Origin: Paragyromitra xinjiangensis
Lineage: Eukaryota; Ascomycota; Pezizomycetes; Pezizales; Discinaceae
Direction: 5' to 3'
DNA: 64,000 bases
Assembly (NCBI GenBank): GCA_038503065.1
Contig: JBCAMK010000004.1
Coordinates: 1,067,001 to 1,131,000, forward strand
This document shows positions 48,047-57,906 of this stretch, in pieces (the first letter of the stretch is position 1; every line of letters begins with the position of its first letter). The translations under genes were made by a program, and so were the position numbers. The notes under the pieces were generated by a model. The model had not been told where the DNA came from. It was given only the letters and a program-made list of their open reading frames with translations, and did not search any database.

Positions 48047-48136
48047 CCACTACCCTAGGCTCGTTCACATCCCCACCTGCCACTGGAGTACGCAGCAAGC
48101 CGCGCAGTGGGGCTGGGCGCGAGGCTACCACTACCC
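48047..48136. repeat. Short retroposon-like dispersed repeat, copy 2
   Basis: CCACTACCC at 48047-48055 and 48128-48136 flanks about 72 bp. The interior 48083-48129 aligns to 1663-1709; this copy keeps C or G at every transition site. Its relation to a tRNA is not demonstrated, though it lies 230 bp from one. Confidence 0.5.
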
Positions 48137-48478
48137 CACAACAGTTTCATACACCATCACAAAGTGACACCTACAAAACATATGGAAAAGAGTCGAGAAT
48201 AATAATAGAGCCAATGATAGACAAAAAAACACAAGGGAAATAACAACTAACAGAATGTCTGTGCAGTATGAAAGAATACTCATCTGACATGCTGTAAGCA
48301 ATATACCTGGTAGCTCTGCCATAACCGCTGTTGTAGCGGCGTCCCCGAGATTGAGGGCGCGTATGTCGTTAGGCTTTGTAAACTCGTGGCGAGCAGAGAA
48401 ATGATGAAAACCACGGCCGTCGATGCGGATGAAAGGGAGAAATGATATCAGAACACTCAAACTCTCGCGAGAACTCAT
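48131..48478 (-). CDS. Possible small membrane protein, weakly supported
   Basis: An open frame of 115 residues with a polar first half (FSARHEFTKPNDIRAL, GDAATTAVMAELPG) and a hydrophobic second half. A donor-like GTATGAG overlaps the ATG and a further GTATAT follows MAELPG, so the true exon structure may differ. No family recognised. Confidence 0.2.
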   Translation of the reverse strand: MSSRESLSVLISFLPFIRIDGRGFHHFSARHEFTKPNDIRALNLGDAATTAVMAELPGILLTACQMSILSYCTDILLVVISLVFFCLSLALLLFSTLFHMFCRCHFVMVYETVVG

Positions 48479-49248
48479 ACCTTTGTTTTTTTAAGGTTAG
48501 CTGCTGGCAAGGTCAAAGTAGAGTTTGTGCGCGCACCTTGAGTTCACCATTAATCTGAGATGAGCTCAGCTAGTGGTTACAGTGGTGGTTGTGCTGGAGC
48601 TGTCTGGAATTCGCTCCAGGGCTGCCTATGATGGCTAGGTCATTCTGTCAGGACATACCCCCAATCATGTGTAACAGATGTTATAATTCATCAACGATCA
48701 CTCAACTTAAAGCGATGAATCCAACAACACCCTACAATTCACTCATCAGTCCACCACAAACCTTACATTCAAAACACCTCCGCAAGCGCTCCCCATCTCT
48801 TTTCAAACCCCTAATCACCCCCATAGCTATGAATACTAGCTTCCACCAAACAGCTCTACATTCGAGTAGCTCATAACTTTGCCCCCCAAGCAATTTCGCT
48901 CCACAAAACCTCCCCTACGAGCAAAACAGCCAAGAATCTCGCTTTGTCCCTAAATAAACCTCAAGCAGTCATTGATCAGCTATATACATTGACTGCTGCC
49001 GAACGCAACTATGAGGCTAAGCAAGGGTTAGATATTTTTTTGCTTGGTGTCCATCCTATCAAGCGCCTTGACAATAAGATAAACCTATCCTACCCCAGAA
49101 GCATCCGTAATCCCAGCAAATTCTCTTCACTCAAACGAGCATAGAGCATCCCTCATAACTTGTTACATATCCCAATAGATCTGTTAGAGCCTTACGAAAC
49201 AGCTCCTAAAAAGTATAACAGATACCACGAAGGCACTAACTGAAGTTT

Positions 49249-49336
49249 TGGTTCCAGAGGGGGTCGAACCCTCGACCTTGGCGTAAACATCGATGAGATA
49301 TTAGCACCACGCGCTAACCAACTGAGCCATGGAACC
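49249..49336 (-). tRNA. tRNA-Ile (AAU) with 14-nt intron
   Basis: Identical to the copy at 47729 in both mature part and intron; discriminator A from T at 49249. A T-run (ACTTTTTAGG on the minus strand) lies about 35 nt downstream. Confidence 0.95.
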
Positions 49337-50841
49337 AACAACATTAACAGTGATCTCCCTTCATACATTATCACTCGTCCTGGGAAATGTTGACCTGTAG
49401 GTGATAGCCCGAGCGCACGCATTATGCGAGGAAATTGTAGCATGAGTGTGACCTGGATCGAACTTATAAATAATCACATTTTTAGAAGCTCTGCTGATAC
49501 TCCTCACTCCTCGTATTATCTTCTCCCAGATATCTAATAGATCATCCAAGATCTCTCTTATTGGCCCACCTTCTTGCATTGAGCTCCCATTACTATTACG
49601 CCTTTTTCGATACAGCCAGTATCCCATATATTTCACACCATTTTTTCTTGTAACTTACTACTCTAGTTTGAGGCTTCCCTCTCCCCATTAAAGCACGGAA
49701 CAAATATAGCCATATACACGTCCTCGCCCTCATGCCGCCAGTCCACTCAAAAATTGCCAGAGAGTCTCGCATTCCTGCTACTCCTCGGCTTCTTATCCAT
49801 CGAAATAGTATAACACGTGCTCGTCGACAGGCACTACCATTGACGCTCGAAGTAGCGAATGAGGATACATCCATCCAGACCATCGACCAAGAGCTGATAG
49901 AGTCTGAGCCACTCATATCTGAGGAGCTGAATGAACAAATCCATAACCGTATATACTACCGTCCACTCGCGAGGGGGATATCGGGCATTTTATTACTGAT
50001 GCTTAATGATGATGAGATGCTGTACGTGTTATACCTGTGAGTCTCTATCGTCTGTTCAGTTTTCCTTAAGCGCTTGCCAATATGTCACTAGTTGCGATGT
50101 TCATTCTGAATACGGTTGGCGCGGTTTGGCGAAGGTGCTTCACAGGCAGTATTTCAGAAGACCTCTAATGGCTATTGTAGCCGTTCTCTGCATACTCTTG
50201 AGACGAGCATTGATTTTGCTCAGTGTTATCATACTTTTTGTTTTCCCTTCTGGTGCTTGGTTATGGGCAATATTGATGAGGAAGATAAGGACTTATCGTA
50301 ATCATTAGTTGTCGGTTGTTGCTCCTCCTCATTGTTTGGTCTTTACTGATAGAGTATTTTGAGGGAGTATTGTACGAGTAGCGAACCCGCCTAGACCTGA
50401 GATCTAGGATTGAATTTTATTTTGACTCTTGGAGAGTCACAAGATTTCCCTTGGTAATCGATTCCCGCTGTGGTGTCTACTGAAGACTGGCTGCTTTTAT
50501 CATGAGTGATGGGCCGTGAGGCTTATCATTTAGAAGGCTTGACTAGACGAGCGGTCGAACAGAAATCTCGAGAAATTCTTACCGTTGTACATAAAAAGGA
50601 TTGGGGGTATATGGAAGTGATAAAACAAGACGAGAACCATCTGGACTTACAATTTCATATATTAGTTGAAGTTGCAGGGTAATGAGATCGGTTGGTGGCA
50701 TGAACACGCGCTACGCGACGCGTCTTCCCAGAACAACCTCCAAGTCTATTTGTCTGTCCTCAACCACCAAAACCAACTTTACAGAACAGCACATGTGACC
50801 CAACTTCAATTCATTCGTTCATTCACTATTCACTATTCACC

Positions 50842-52161
50842 ATGGCTACTACTCCACGGGTTTTACTGCTCCCGAAGGATACCTCTTCTTCAAACCTCAC
50901 CGTCATCTCCCTTCCACACCCCCGTACTTTGATACCAACCCGCTTTCTAGTACACCCCAAAACTGGTCTATACGAGCTCACAAAGATAGCACCTTCTGCT
51001 ACAACACCACGATCATGGCTCTTTACAACCCCCTCCAGAGCGACATCTAGCGAGGGCAGAAAGAAAGAGGAGGAGGCTAAGGAGGAGGAGGGAGAAGTGG
51101 ACAAGATGGAGGTAGATGAGAACGAGGGGAAAAGCAAAGCAACAACACCAAAAACCGCCGACTGGCTGGGTAATGGCCAAGCAATGCAAGACGCCTCCCT
51201 ATACGTCACCACCCCCATCGACCCCATATTCCTCCTCCTTCCTCGCCTCCTCCCCGCTACGGACGCCCCAAAGGCGCATTTTCTCCCCTTAGACGACATC
51301 CTAGACACATTCACGGCTACTGACGACGACGCAAAGGATGTCACAGAAAAATCGCATTGGGAGACAGCGCTAAAACCTGGATCACAGTCGAGGCGACAGA
51401 TTGAGACACGGATCAAAGCGGTGTGCGATACGGTCGATGTAGGCGGCGAAATGGCATACCGGCTAAGCCAGGAGAAGATGCTAGCGCTCCTAGTTGGGAA
51501 ATGTGAAAATATGGTGAAAGGTGAATTACCGAAAAGTATGGAGGATGCATTCGTAGTGAAGCCGCTAGCAAGGCCGATCAGTGGAGTGCAAGAAGAGACT
51601 GAGAAAGAGGGTGAAGTGAATGGGAAGAAAGACGAGACGCAAGAGAAAAATGCCGCTAGCGAGGAGAGCGTACTACCTACACCTGATTCTCAAGCTACTT
51701 TACTCTCCGACTCCCAGCCTACGTCCCAACCGGACTACCAACCCACCCCCCACCTCAACTCTCAGCCTGCCTTCCCCCCAGCCTCTCCCGCCGTCTATCA
51801 TCTTCTCCGTATTCGCGTCGCCTCCGAATTTCTATTAACATCCTACCTCCCTGCGTGTCTCTCCTCTTCCTTTAATACAGCCCTCTCCAACGCCTATGAT
51901 TTCACCCCACTCGATACCTATCTTTCTGAGCTAAAACGGCTACGCCTCGAAGCTGTAGCTCTTCGATCTGGGGATTTCTCACTAAAACGAAGTTACGACG
52001 GAGACGACGGAGAAGCAGAAGCGAAGCGGCGGAAAAAGGAGGAGGAGGAGGAGGCTGAGAAGAAGAGGAAGAAGAATATATCCAGGGGAGTGCGGGATCT
52101 CGGGAAAGTCAACACGAAAGGAATGGCGAAGATGACGAGTTTCTTCAAGAAGAAGCAGTAG
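50842..52161 (+). CDS. RNH202: Ribonuclease H2 subunit B
   Basis: Single exon, 439 residues. The N-terminal triple-barrel domain is recognisable: RVLLLPKD, LISLPHPRT-like PHPRTLIPTRFLV, GLYELTKIAP, SLYVTTPIDPIFLLLPRL and HFLPLDDIL. A helical part (YRLSQEKMLALLVGKCENM; VYHLLRIRVASEFLLTSYLP, DFTPLDTYLSELKRLR) is interrupted by an insertion of about 80 low-complexity residues. The C-terminus is Lys/Glu-rich and ends KGMAKMTSFFKKKQ, resembling a PCNA-interacting motif with the FF pair. RNase H2 removes ribonucleotides from DNA and RNA in hybrids; subunit B, with C, is a structural part and links to PCNA. The ATG sits in CACCATGG. Confidence 0.9.
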   Translation: MATTPRVLLLPKDTSSSNLTVISLPHPRTLIPTRFLVHPKTGLYELTKIAPSATTPRSWLFTTPSRATSSEGRKKEEEAKEEEGEVDKMEVDENEGKSKATTPKTADWLGNGQAMQDASLYVTTPIDPIFLLLPRLLPATDAPKAHFLPLDDILDTFTATDDDAKDVTEKSHWETALKPGSQSRRQIETRIKAVCDTVDVGGEMAYRLSQEKMLALLVGKCENMVKGELPKSMEDAFVVKPLARPISGVQEETEKEGEVNGKKDETQEKNAASEESVLPTPDSQATLLSDSQPTSQPDYQPTPHLNSQPAFPPASPAVYHLLRIRVASEFLLTSYLPACLSSSFNTALSNAYDFTPLDTYLSELKRLRLEAVALRSGDFSLKRSYDGDDGEAEAKRRKKEEEEEAEKKRKKNISRGVRDLGKVNTKGMAKMTSFFKKKQ

Positions 52162-53337
52162 TACAGGCGATATTACAGGTGGTGCAAAATGGAGGGGGAG
52201 TGGAGGACTCGAAGGGAAATACCTTACTGTACGATATGGTGAAATTAATGACTCGATTTGGCTTGATGTCTGCTCTGGTGTCTTCGGGCAGTGCGATAGA
52301 TATTGAAATTAGGATTACACCGGTGAGCCCGAAGCAGATGGGAGGTGCTGTAGATATACGATATTAAGCAAAGAATTGCAGTAGAATCAAGAGCGAAGAG
52401 CGACATGTATTTATACCGCACGAGCGGCGCACAGCAAAGAATATTGTGAACACTGAGAATTGCTAGGATAAAAATGAAGGTGCAGGAAGCCTCGTACCCA
52501 GCAGGAAGTGGACCTGATGCTATCGAGTGCGAGTCCATGAAGGACAAAGTCGCGTCCCAGAGCCCTCAGTCCTGTTTACAATCAGCCGGTCTGATTTTGA
52601 ATTAGGCGGTTGGATTGTGAATTGGGCTAGCTGCCTGGGATAGATTCAGAGAACAGAAACGTTCTACAAGAAGGCCCTCAAAACATCTATCAGGCTATCG
52701 ACGTCGATCAAGGCACAGATGATGTGCTGCTTTTGGAAAGCTTCACAGACTGCCTTTAAACTCCACGCAAGTGGTTCCTCCCCAACATAGAGATAGCCAT
52801 CGAACTCAACCGTAACCAGCCTTACAAAAGATCAAAAAGGCAAAAGGATACCCAAGCAGGGCCTATTTATGGTTCCAGAGGGGGTCGAACCCTCGACCTT
52901 GGCGTAAACATCGATGAGATATTAGCACCACGCGCTAACCAACTGAGCCATGGAACCGATGTTTGGTGTTGACTTTGGGATTAGTTGAGCATCGACTCAT
53001 GGATTCTCACTCGCCGACCCACTCGGAGGCGAAAACATAAGTGTCGGCAGCATTCAGTGGCTGTGCTCGGCTTATATATGCTGACTTGAACATAATAGAG
53101 GATACAGTATTTGCGTACCTTTCCGGAATGGTTCGATTTTACCCTGCAGTTGAATAAAATGGTAGACCCTGAACGATGACTACCCCTAGAACAGTCACTT
53201 TTATTAGGTGGGACAAATTGGGTATCACTATACAGATAAAGACCAATATTGCCTAATAAATTCCATGTAATTCTCTGCGCCTAACCCTGAATCACAGTAC
53301 TTTCCCACGTGCACTCGGCCGAATACAAAAATATAAA
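52162..53337. other. Intergenic region with a tRNA
   Basis: 3' flank of the RNase H2B gene, tRNA-Ile at 52870-52957, then the 3' flank of the aldo-keto reductase. A hydrophobic open frame at 52245-52547 (-) is not convincing. Confidence 0.6.
52870..52957 (-). tRNA. tRNA-Ile (AAU) with 14-nt intron
   Basis: Fourth copy; identical to the copies at 47729 and 49249 including the intron. Discriminator A from T at 52870. All control elements intact. Confidence 0.95.
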
Positions 53338-54388
53338 TCAAACACAACAAAGTACCCTCAAGGCTTTTGTATACCTCTCACCTGCCACCTCCATACTCTT
53401 CAAGATCACATCAATCGCCGCTACTTCATCATCCGTAAGCCCTGCATTTGTCGTATTCTCTTCAACTCTAGTATCCTTCGTCGCGCCCGGAATCGGAATG
53501 ATAACAGGCATTCCATTCCTTCCACTGAAGTGCTTAACCCATGCAAGCGCAAGTTGGGCGGCAGTGATACCCTTCTTCTTGGCGATATTACGGATCTCGT
53601 CAACGAGCTCCAAGTTGTTCTCGAAATTCCCCGGCAGGAAACGGTCGTGCTCTTTCTTAAGGTCATCGTCTGGAATATCATCCCTCGATCTGATCTGGCC
53701 GGTCAAGAAACCATGACCAAGTGGTGAGTACGCGGCAATCGCAATACCGAGTTCACCGCAGGTTTCTGCAACTCCGTTCGTGAGGATCTCAGTGGAGAAT
53801 AGCGAGAATTCAGCCTCGACACATGTAATAGGATGTACTGCGTGGGCTCGTCTGATTGTAGCTGCAGAAACCTCTGAGAGTCCGATTCCGCCGACCTTGC
53901 CGGCTTTGACATACTCTGCGATTGAAGCGATCGTTTCTTCGATAGGTACGGTGCGGTCCACGCGGGCGCACTCGAATATGTCGATGTGCTTTTTGCCCTC
54001 AAGATGGGTGAGAATGTTTTCGATTGATTTGCGAATACCGGCTGCAGACCCGTCGGGTCGGAAGGCTTCCATGTCTATACCCCCTTTGATCGAAACTACT
54101 ACCTTCTCGGCGTCTTCAGGGTATTTGATGAAGTAGCGTTTCAGTAGTTCAAGGCCATCGGCACGGCGACCGGCCTCGCCGTAGAATTCACCAGTGTTCC
54201 AGAAGTTTGCACCTAGTTCTAGCGCTTTCTTGGACTTGTTAGTCTGAGATTCCTGGAGACGTGGGAAAAGGGGTGTTTACCTTCATGGCGGCAAAGGCTT
54301 GTTCATCAGGTGTGGCTTGAGGACGCCAGGTGAATCCCATCAAACCATATCCGGTTTCGCCGACGTGTTTGTCGTTGATGGAAGGCAT
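53338..54388 (-). CDS. plr1: Aldo-keto reductase, pyridoxal reductase type
   Basis: Two exons, 54388-54281 and 54234-53338, phase 0; 334 residues, like fission-yeast Plr1 (333). The N-terminus GETGYGLMGFTWRP is characteristic of pyridoxal reductases. AKR signatures follow: ALELGANFWNTGEFYG with the catalytic Tyr, VVVSIKGGID with the catalytic Lys, HIDIFECARVD, KVGGIGLSEVSAATI, VEAEFSLFS, IAAYSPLGHGFLTG and the NADPH-binding end VIIPIPGATK. It reduces pyridoxal to pyridoxine with NADPH in vitamin B6 salvage. The acceptor chosen gives SKKALELG; using the next AG would shift the frame. Confidence 0.92.
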
Positions 54389-55481
54389 TTTGTAGTAGCT
54401 GTGAAAGATATCTTAGTGTATAAGTGGAGGATTGAAGGTAATTTTTATTGCTTCAAGTGTGTAGCTAGCGATATGGAACCAAGAATAAAGTTAAGAATGG
54501 GGGAATTCACAGGCTTTTTATGCCCCTCCAGAGGCCTCCAGACCGTAGAAAATTCTCATCATCGGGTTCGGGTCTGCGGATGGAGATAAAAAGGTGCCGT
54601 GACGGTGGTACTTTAGATCAGCTTCAAACTCTCCACAACTCCTTGAAACCTCACTGTTAATACGGCCCTCGGTATGATAGTTGGTGGACTCTGTTGGAAC
54701 CCCTTGGTTGATTTGGTGCGGAGTTTCCGGACTTAACTATCCGTACGAAAGACGGCCGCTTTGGTTAGTAAAGTTCCTGGCCTTAGCGTATCTCCACTAT
54801 TCCCGGACATGGGGATTTTCAGCCTTCATTTAGGTGCCTGAAGAGCGGCACCTGGTTTGAGACCATGTCAAGTCTATATTTTAGGTTGTAATGGATGTGA
54901 TGGTAGTATTGCCGCTAGTATTAATGAGTGAAGCATGCGATGTCATGTCCACATCACAAACATCTCATCGATGCCACCTCATCACCAATACCTCTGATTA
55001 TTTCGCAGGTTACGAGTATGTCGTACCTCTTTTCGCTGCGGGTTCTTGTGGAAAAGCCACACGATATTCGGGGGCTTGCGGTGATCACTTATCAGCATAG
55101 AATCACTCTTTGTTGGACCTCACATGCAAGGCCTCGTCCAAGTGCAAGACACTGAAGATCGTGAAACACAAAGGCAGTCACAAAGATGAGTATATATCAA
55201 GCATGAAGACAATGATGAGAAGAAGAGAAAGGTCGAGCAGAGGGCTATATAACCCTCTGGATATCGACCCGTGACATCACAGGAAACTCTAAACTTTTTA
55301 AACCAAAAAACGGGAACTTTATTAGTAACGTCCACTAGCGAAAGAATCTAGCCCTAATAATACACTAACTATCCTAACAAAAAATCTAAAACCCCGTATT
55401 AACCCCCGCTGCCTTTTGAACCCCCATAAAACCCTCACTAACTATCATCCCACCGAAAGAACCCCCAGATCCAAAAAAACC
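54389..55481. other. Intergenic region
   Basis: 5' flank of the aldo-keto reductase gene and 3' flank of the next gene. No transposon ends or coding signatures recognised. Confidence 0.55.
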
Positions 55482-56144
55482 CTAGGCCGGAGGTGCGGTC
55501 TCCACTCCTCCTTGATCAAAACCCTCATTCACCGAACCAGGTTCCTCCACCCTCCCAGCCGCAACAGCATACTCCAAAGCCGCAAAATGTTCCAAGAAAT
55601 CCCACTCCTTCGGTTCTTCCCCCGCTTCCCCAACCACCACAGTCGAACACGGGCACCATTCAACACCGATCTGGTTTGCGGGTCGTCCCTCAGCATAATA
55701 AACTACAGTTTCAGTAGCACGTAGTTGCTCCAAATGCTTATTGAGAATCTCTTTCTTTTTCCGAAGCTCATCAAGCAGCAGCTCCATAGAGCCACTACCG
55801 TACCATGCGAGACATGGGCTCCGGGTTGTTGTGAATGAAGTCCAGTTATCGTGGTGTACTACTGCACCTGCGTTGGTTGTGAGGATTATAGGTGTGGTTC
55901 CGTATTCTTCGTTGAAGAGTTGTTTCCAGTGGGCTTTGATAGAGATGCATGCTTGCTGTTCAAGTTAGAGATGACAGGGAGTGGGGGTGGGGGGAGTAGG
56001 GCTTACCTGGTAGGTGCTGAATTCTACATACTTGAGCTGTAGGTGAGCATTACCCTTCTCGTGCAAAATGTAAACGTGAAGTGGTCTCCAGTCGAACTGA
56101 GTGAAATATGTTGGGGAATTGACGCCTGGGAAAATGTCTACCAT
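55482..56144 (-). CDS. Conserved-looking protein of unknown function, 203 aa
   Basis: Two exons, 56144-56007 and 55955-55482, phase 0; the intron ends TCTAACTTGAACAG with a good branch site. Residues 1-100 look globular (MVDIFPGVNSPTYFTQFDW, VYILHEKGNAHLQLKYVEF, ISIKAHWKQLFNEEYG, IILTTNAGAVVHHDNW); residues about 110-140 form a helix (MELLLDELRKKKEILNKHLEQL), followed by a WCPCSTVVVG patch and an acidic tail. No signal peptide or membrane span. I do not recognise the family. The downstream neighbour is 1.1 kb away and shares no theme. Confidence 0.6.
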
Positions 56145-56895
56145 ATTGTACTAGCTTCCGAAAGTGATTATTATATCGATAATGGGTGGAAGTAGTAGGA
56201 GTAGTAGTAGTTACACTAGGTAAAGAAGAGTGGCAAGGAGATGTAACGAGAGAAATATGCAGTTCAAGTAGTAGTGCAAAGAAATGCTGAGAGCAGTGAG
56301 TTTTCGAACAGTGGAGAAAGTTATGAAGGAACAGAGGAAGAGACAGAAAAGTGCTGTATTTATGCACCCTGAAATATCATTCAATTCAAACGGTTACGCA
56401 GAATACATCATGTATATCTGGTGAACGCGTTGCTGGTGGCTCTCTTTTGTAGAAATTTGTAATTGGGAGACGATTCCCCTCCACCACTAAAAAAACGAAA
56501 TGGGTATCACGAGCTATAGAACAAGAAAACTAACTACTCAGAAACGAAACGTATAATACAAGAGAAAACAAAAAGATAGAATAGTAAATCCGTCAGAGCG
56601 CCTAAAAATGGGCCTATCCCTACAATCAGCATCATTACTCCACTAAGAAGGTGGGGATGCCAGGTGGCGATTTCTACACACATTTCGTCCAACGAATATT
56701 AAGCATTATATCGCTGTCGGGACGGATAGGCTTCTATTTGTCCCACGCCTTTAAAGAAATACAAAGGTGGTGGTTTCTGTTACACAGATTGAAGGTCAGC
56801 ACGAGCACGAGATCACGAGCACTCACTCGACGTACCAAGAATTCCGGGATACGTACTTGGCGCCGAACATCAAGCAATTCCTCATGATAGCACAG
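56145..56895. other. Intergenic region
   Basis: Promoter of the gene ending at 56144 and 3' flank of the single-pass membrane-protein gene. Nothing recognised. Confidence 0.55.
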
Positions 56896-57906
56896 CTAGT
56901 AATGCACAACCACCACTCCACGGGGGCTCTCACAACGTCCAATAACCTGAATAGTTGGTCTCGACTCCGGCCGCATGGCAACTTGTGCCAGACTGATCCT
57001 CCCAGTATCGGTACTCATAATGCTAATACCGCTCATCTGGCTAGCACATGAAAGACGCTTCCTCCTATCATCATACCCATCGAAATGCCGAGTAAACGCT
57101 TCATTATGGTAATAATCGATCGTAGAAATTTCCTCCGTAGCAAAGCTACTCAGTGTTTCGGCGCAATCAGTAAACGGTAAAGACGACGTCGGACTAGGCT
57201 CGCTGGCTTCTGATCTCGTAATTGTCCGGACACATCCATCTTCATATCCGCTTGGCCAGCTGAGGGTCATAGGCGGTAGCGATAGGGTTAGGGTTGGATA
57301 ATCTGTAAAAATCGGGGCTGAGATAGTAAGTTTCGTTTCTGCTCCACCCCTTTTCATAGCCCTTGCGGATCGAAAACTGTATTTGCGTGGAGATTGCGGA
57401 GGAGATGCAACAGGCGTGACTTTTTCTGGTTTTGACTCTGGGAAAAGATATTGTTGGGTGTCTTTGGTAACATAACGTAACGCTCGTTCTGTTCGTGATA
57501 GGCTACGTTGGGATGATCGACCTCCGAAACTCACCGCAGGCTCCGGTACTGTGGTACGGCCATTAAAAAAGCTGAAACGAGATGGAGCGTCTTCTCGTCG
57601 AAGCTCTTTCTCTCGCGCAAGCTCGGAATACGTTGGGGTATGTAACTCAGATCTTAAGTCTCTTGTCGGGGTCGGTGTGGAGACCCGAGCGTTTTCCAAA
57701 TCTTCAGCACCTTGGATTCCTAACCCATCGCATGGTCGTTCCTTTCGTCTCCATGGTGTACAATCCCCGATCCACCGCCGAACTTGTGTGTTCTTCCAAC
57801 AAAATACCATTCCGATAACCACTAAGACTAGTAACACGGGTAAGAGGATCCCAAGTATAATTTGGAGGATTTTTTTATTGTCGACGTTTCGAGGTTCAAG
57901 GTGCAT
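56896..57906 (-). CDS. Single-pass membrane protein with long cytosolic tail
   Basis: Single exon, 336 residues from the ATG at 57906. Residues about 12-36 form one strongly hydrophobic segment (ILQIILGILLPVLLVLVVIGMVFCW) with no cleavable signal peptide; the short N-terminus is probably outside and the rest cytosolic (KNTQVRRW follows). The tail is Ser/Thr/Arg-rich with several proline-directed sites (STPTPTRD, ASPPQSPRK) and ends RCESPRGVVVVHY. No known domain. The pattern resembles the TM plus tail half of ascomycete surface sensors, but an extracellular domain is missing; an upstream exon coding for one would have to lie between 57907 and about 59000, where I see no candidate. Confidence 0.6.
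   Translation of the reverse strand: MHLEPRNVDNKKILQIILGILLPVLLVLVVIGMVFCWKNTQVRRWIGDCTPWRRKERPCDGLGIQGAEDLENARVSTPTPTRDLRSELHTPTYSELAREKELRREDAPSRFSFFNGRTTVPEPAVSFGGRSSQRSLSRTERALRYVTKDTQQYLFPESKPEKVTPVASPPQSPRKYSFRSARAMKRGGAETKLTISAPIFTDYPTLTLSLPPMTLSWPSGYEDGCVRTITRSEASEPSPTSSLPFTDCAETLSSFATEEISTIDYYHNEAFTRHFDGYDDRRKRLSCASQMSGISIMSTDTGRISLAQVAMRPESRPTIQVIGRCESPRGVVVVHY

Larger units (their letters stand above)
47430..50841. other. Region with tRNAs and gene remnants
   Basis: Contains tRNA-Ile genes at 47729-47816 and 49249-49336 and the dispersed repeat at 48047-48136. Open frames at 48834-49144, 49361-49916 and 49732-50308 have no recognisable domain or convincing splice structure; they might be decayed genes. 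The last 200 bp is presumably the promoter of the RNase H2B gene. Confidence 0.5.

Noticed and set aside
47609..48131. Minus-strand frames running through a tRNA gene and the dispersed repeat
   Set aside because: They are shadows of the tRNA-Ile gene at 47729-47816 and the repeat at 48047-48136.
49192..49443. Minus-strand frame ending in the tRNA gene
   Set aside because: Product of the tRNA sequence read as protein.
49732..50308. Possible small spliced gene (GTACGT donor at 50021, TTCAG acceptor)
   Set aside because: The intron would be only 38 nt and the joined frame stops soon after; no family resemblance.
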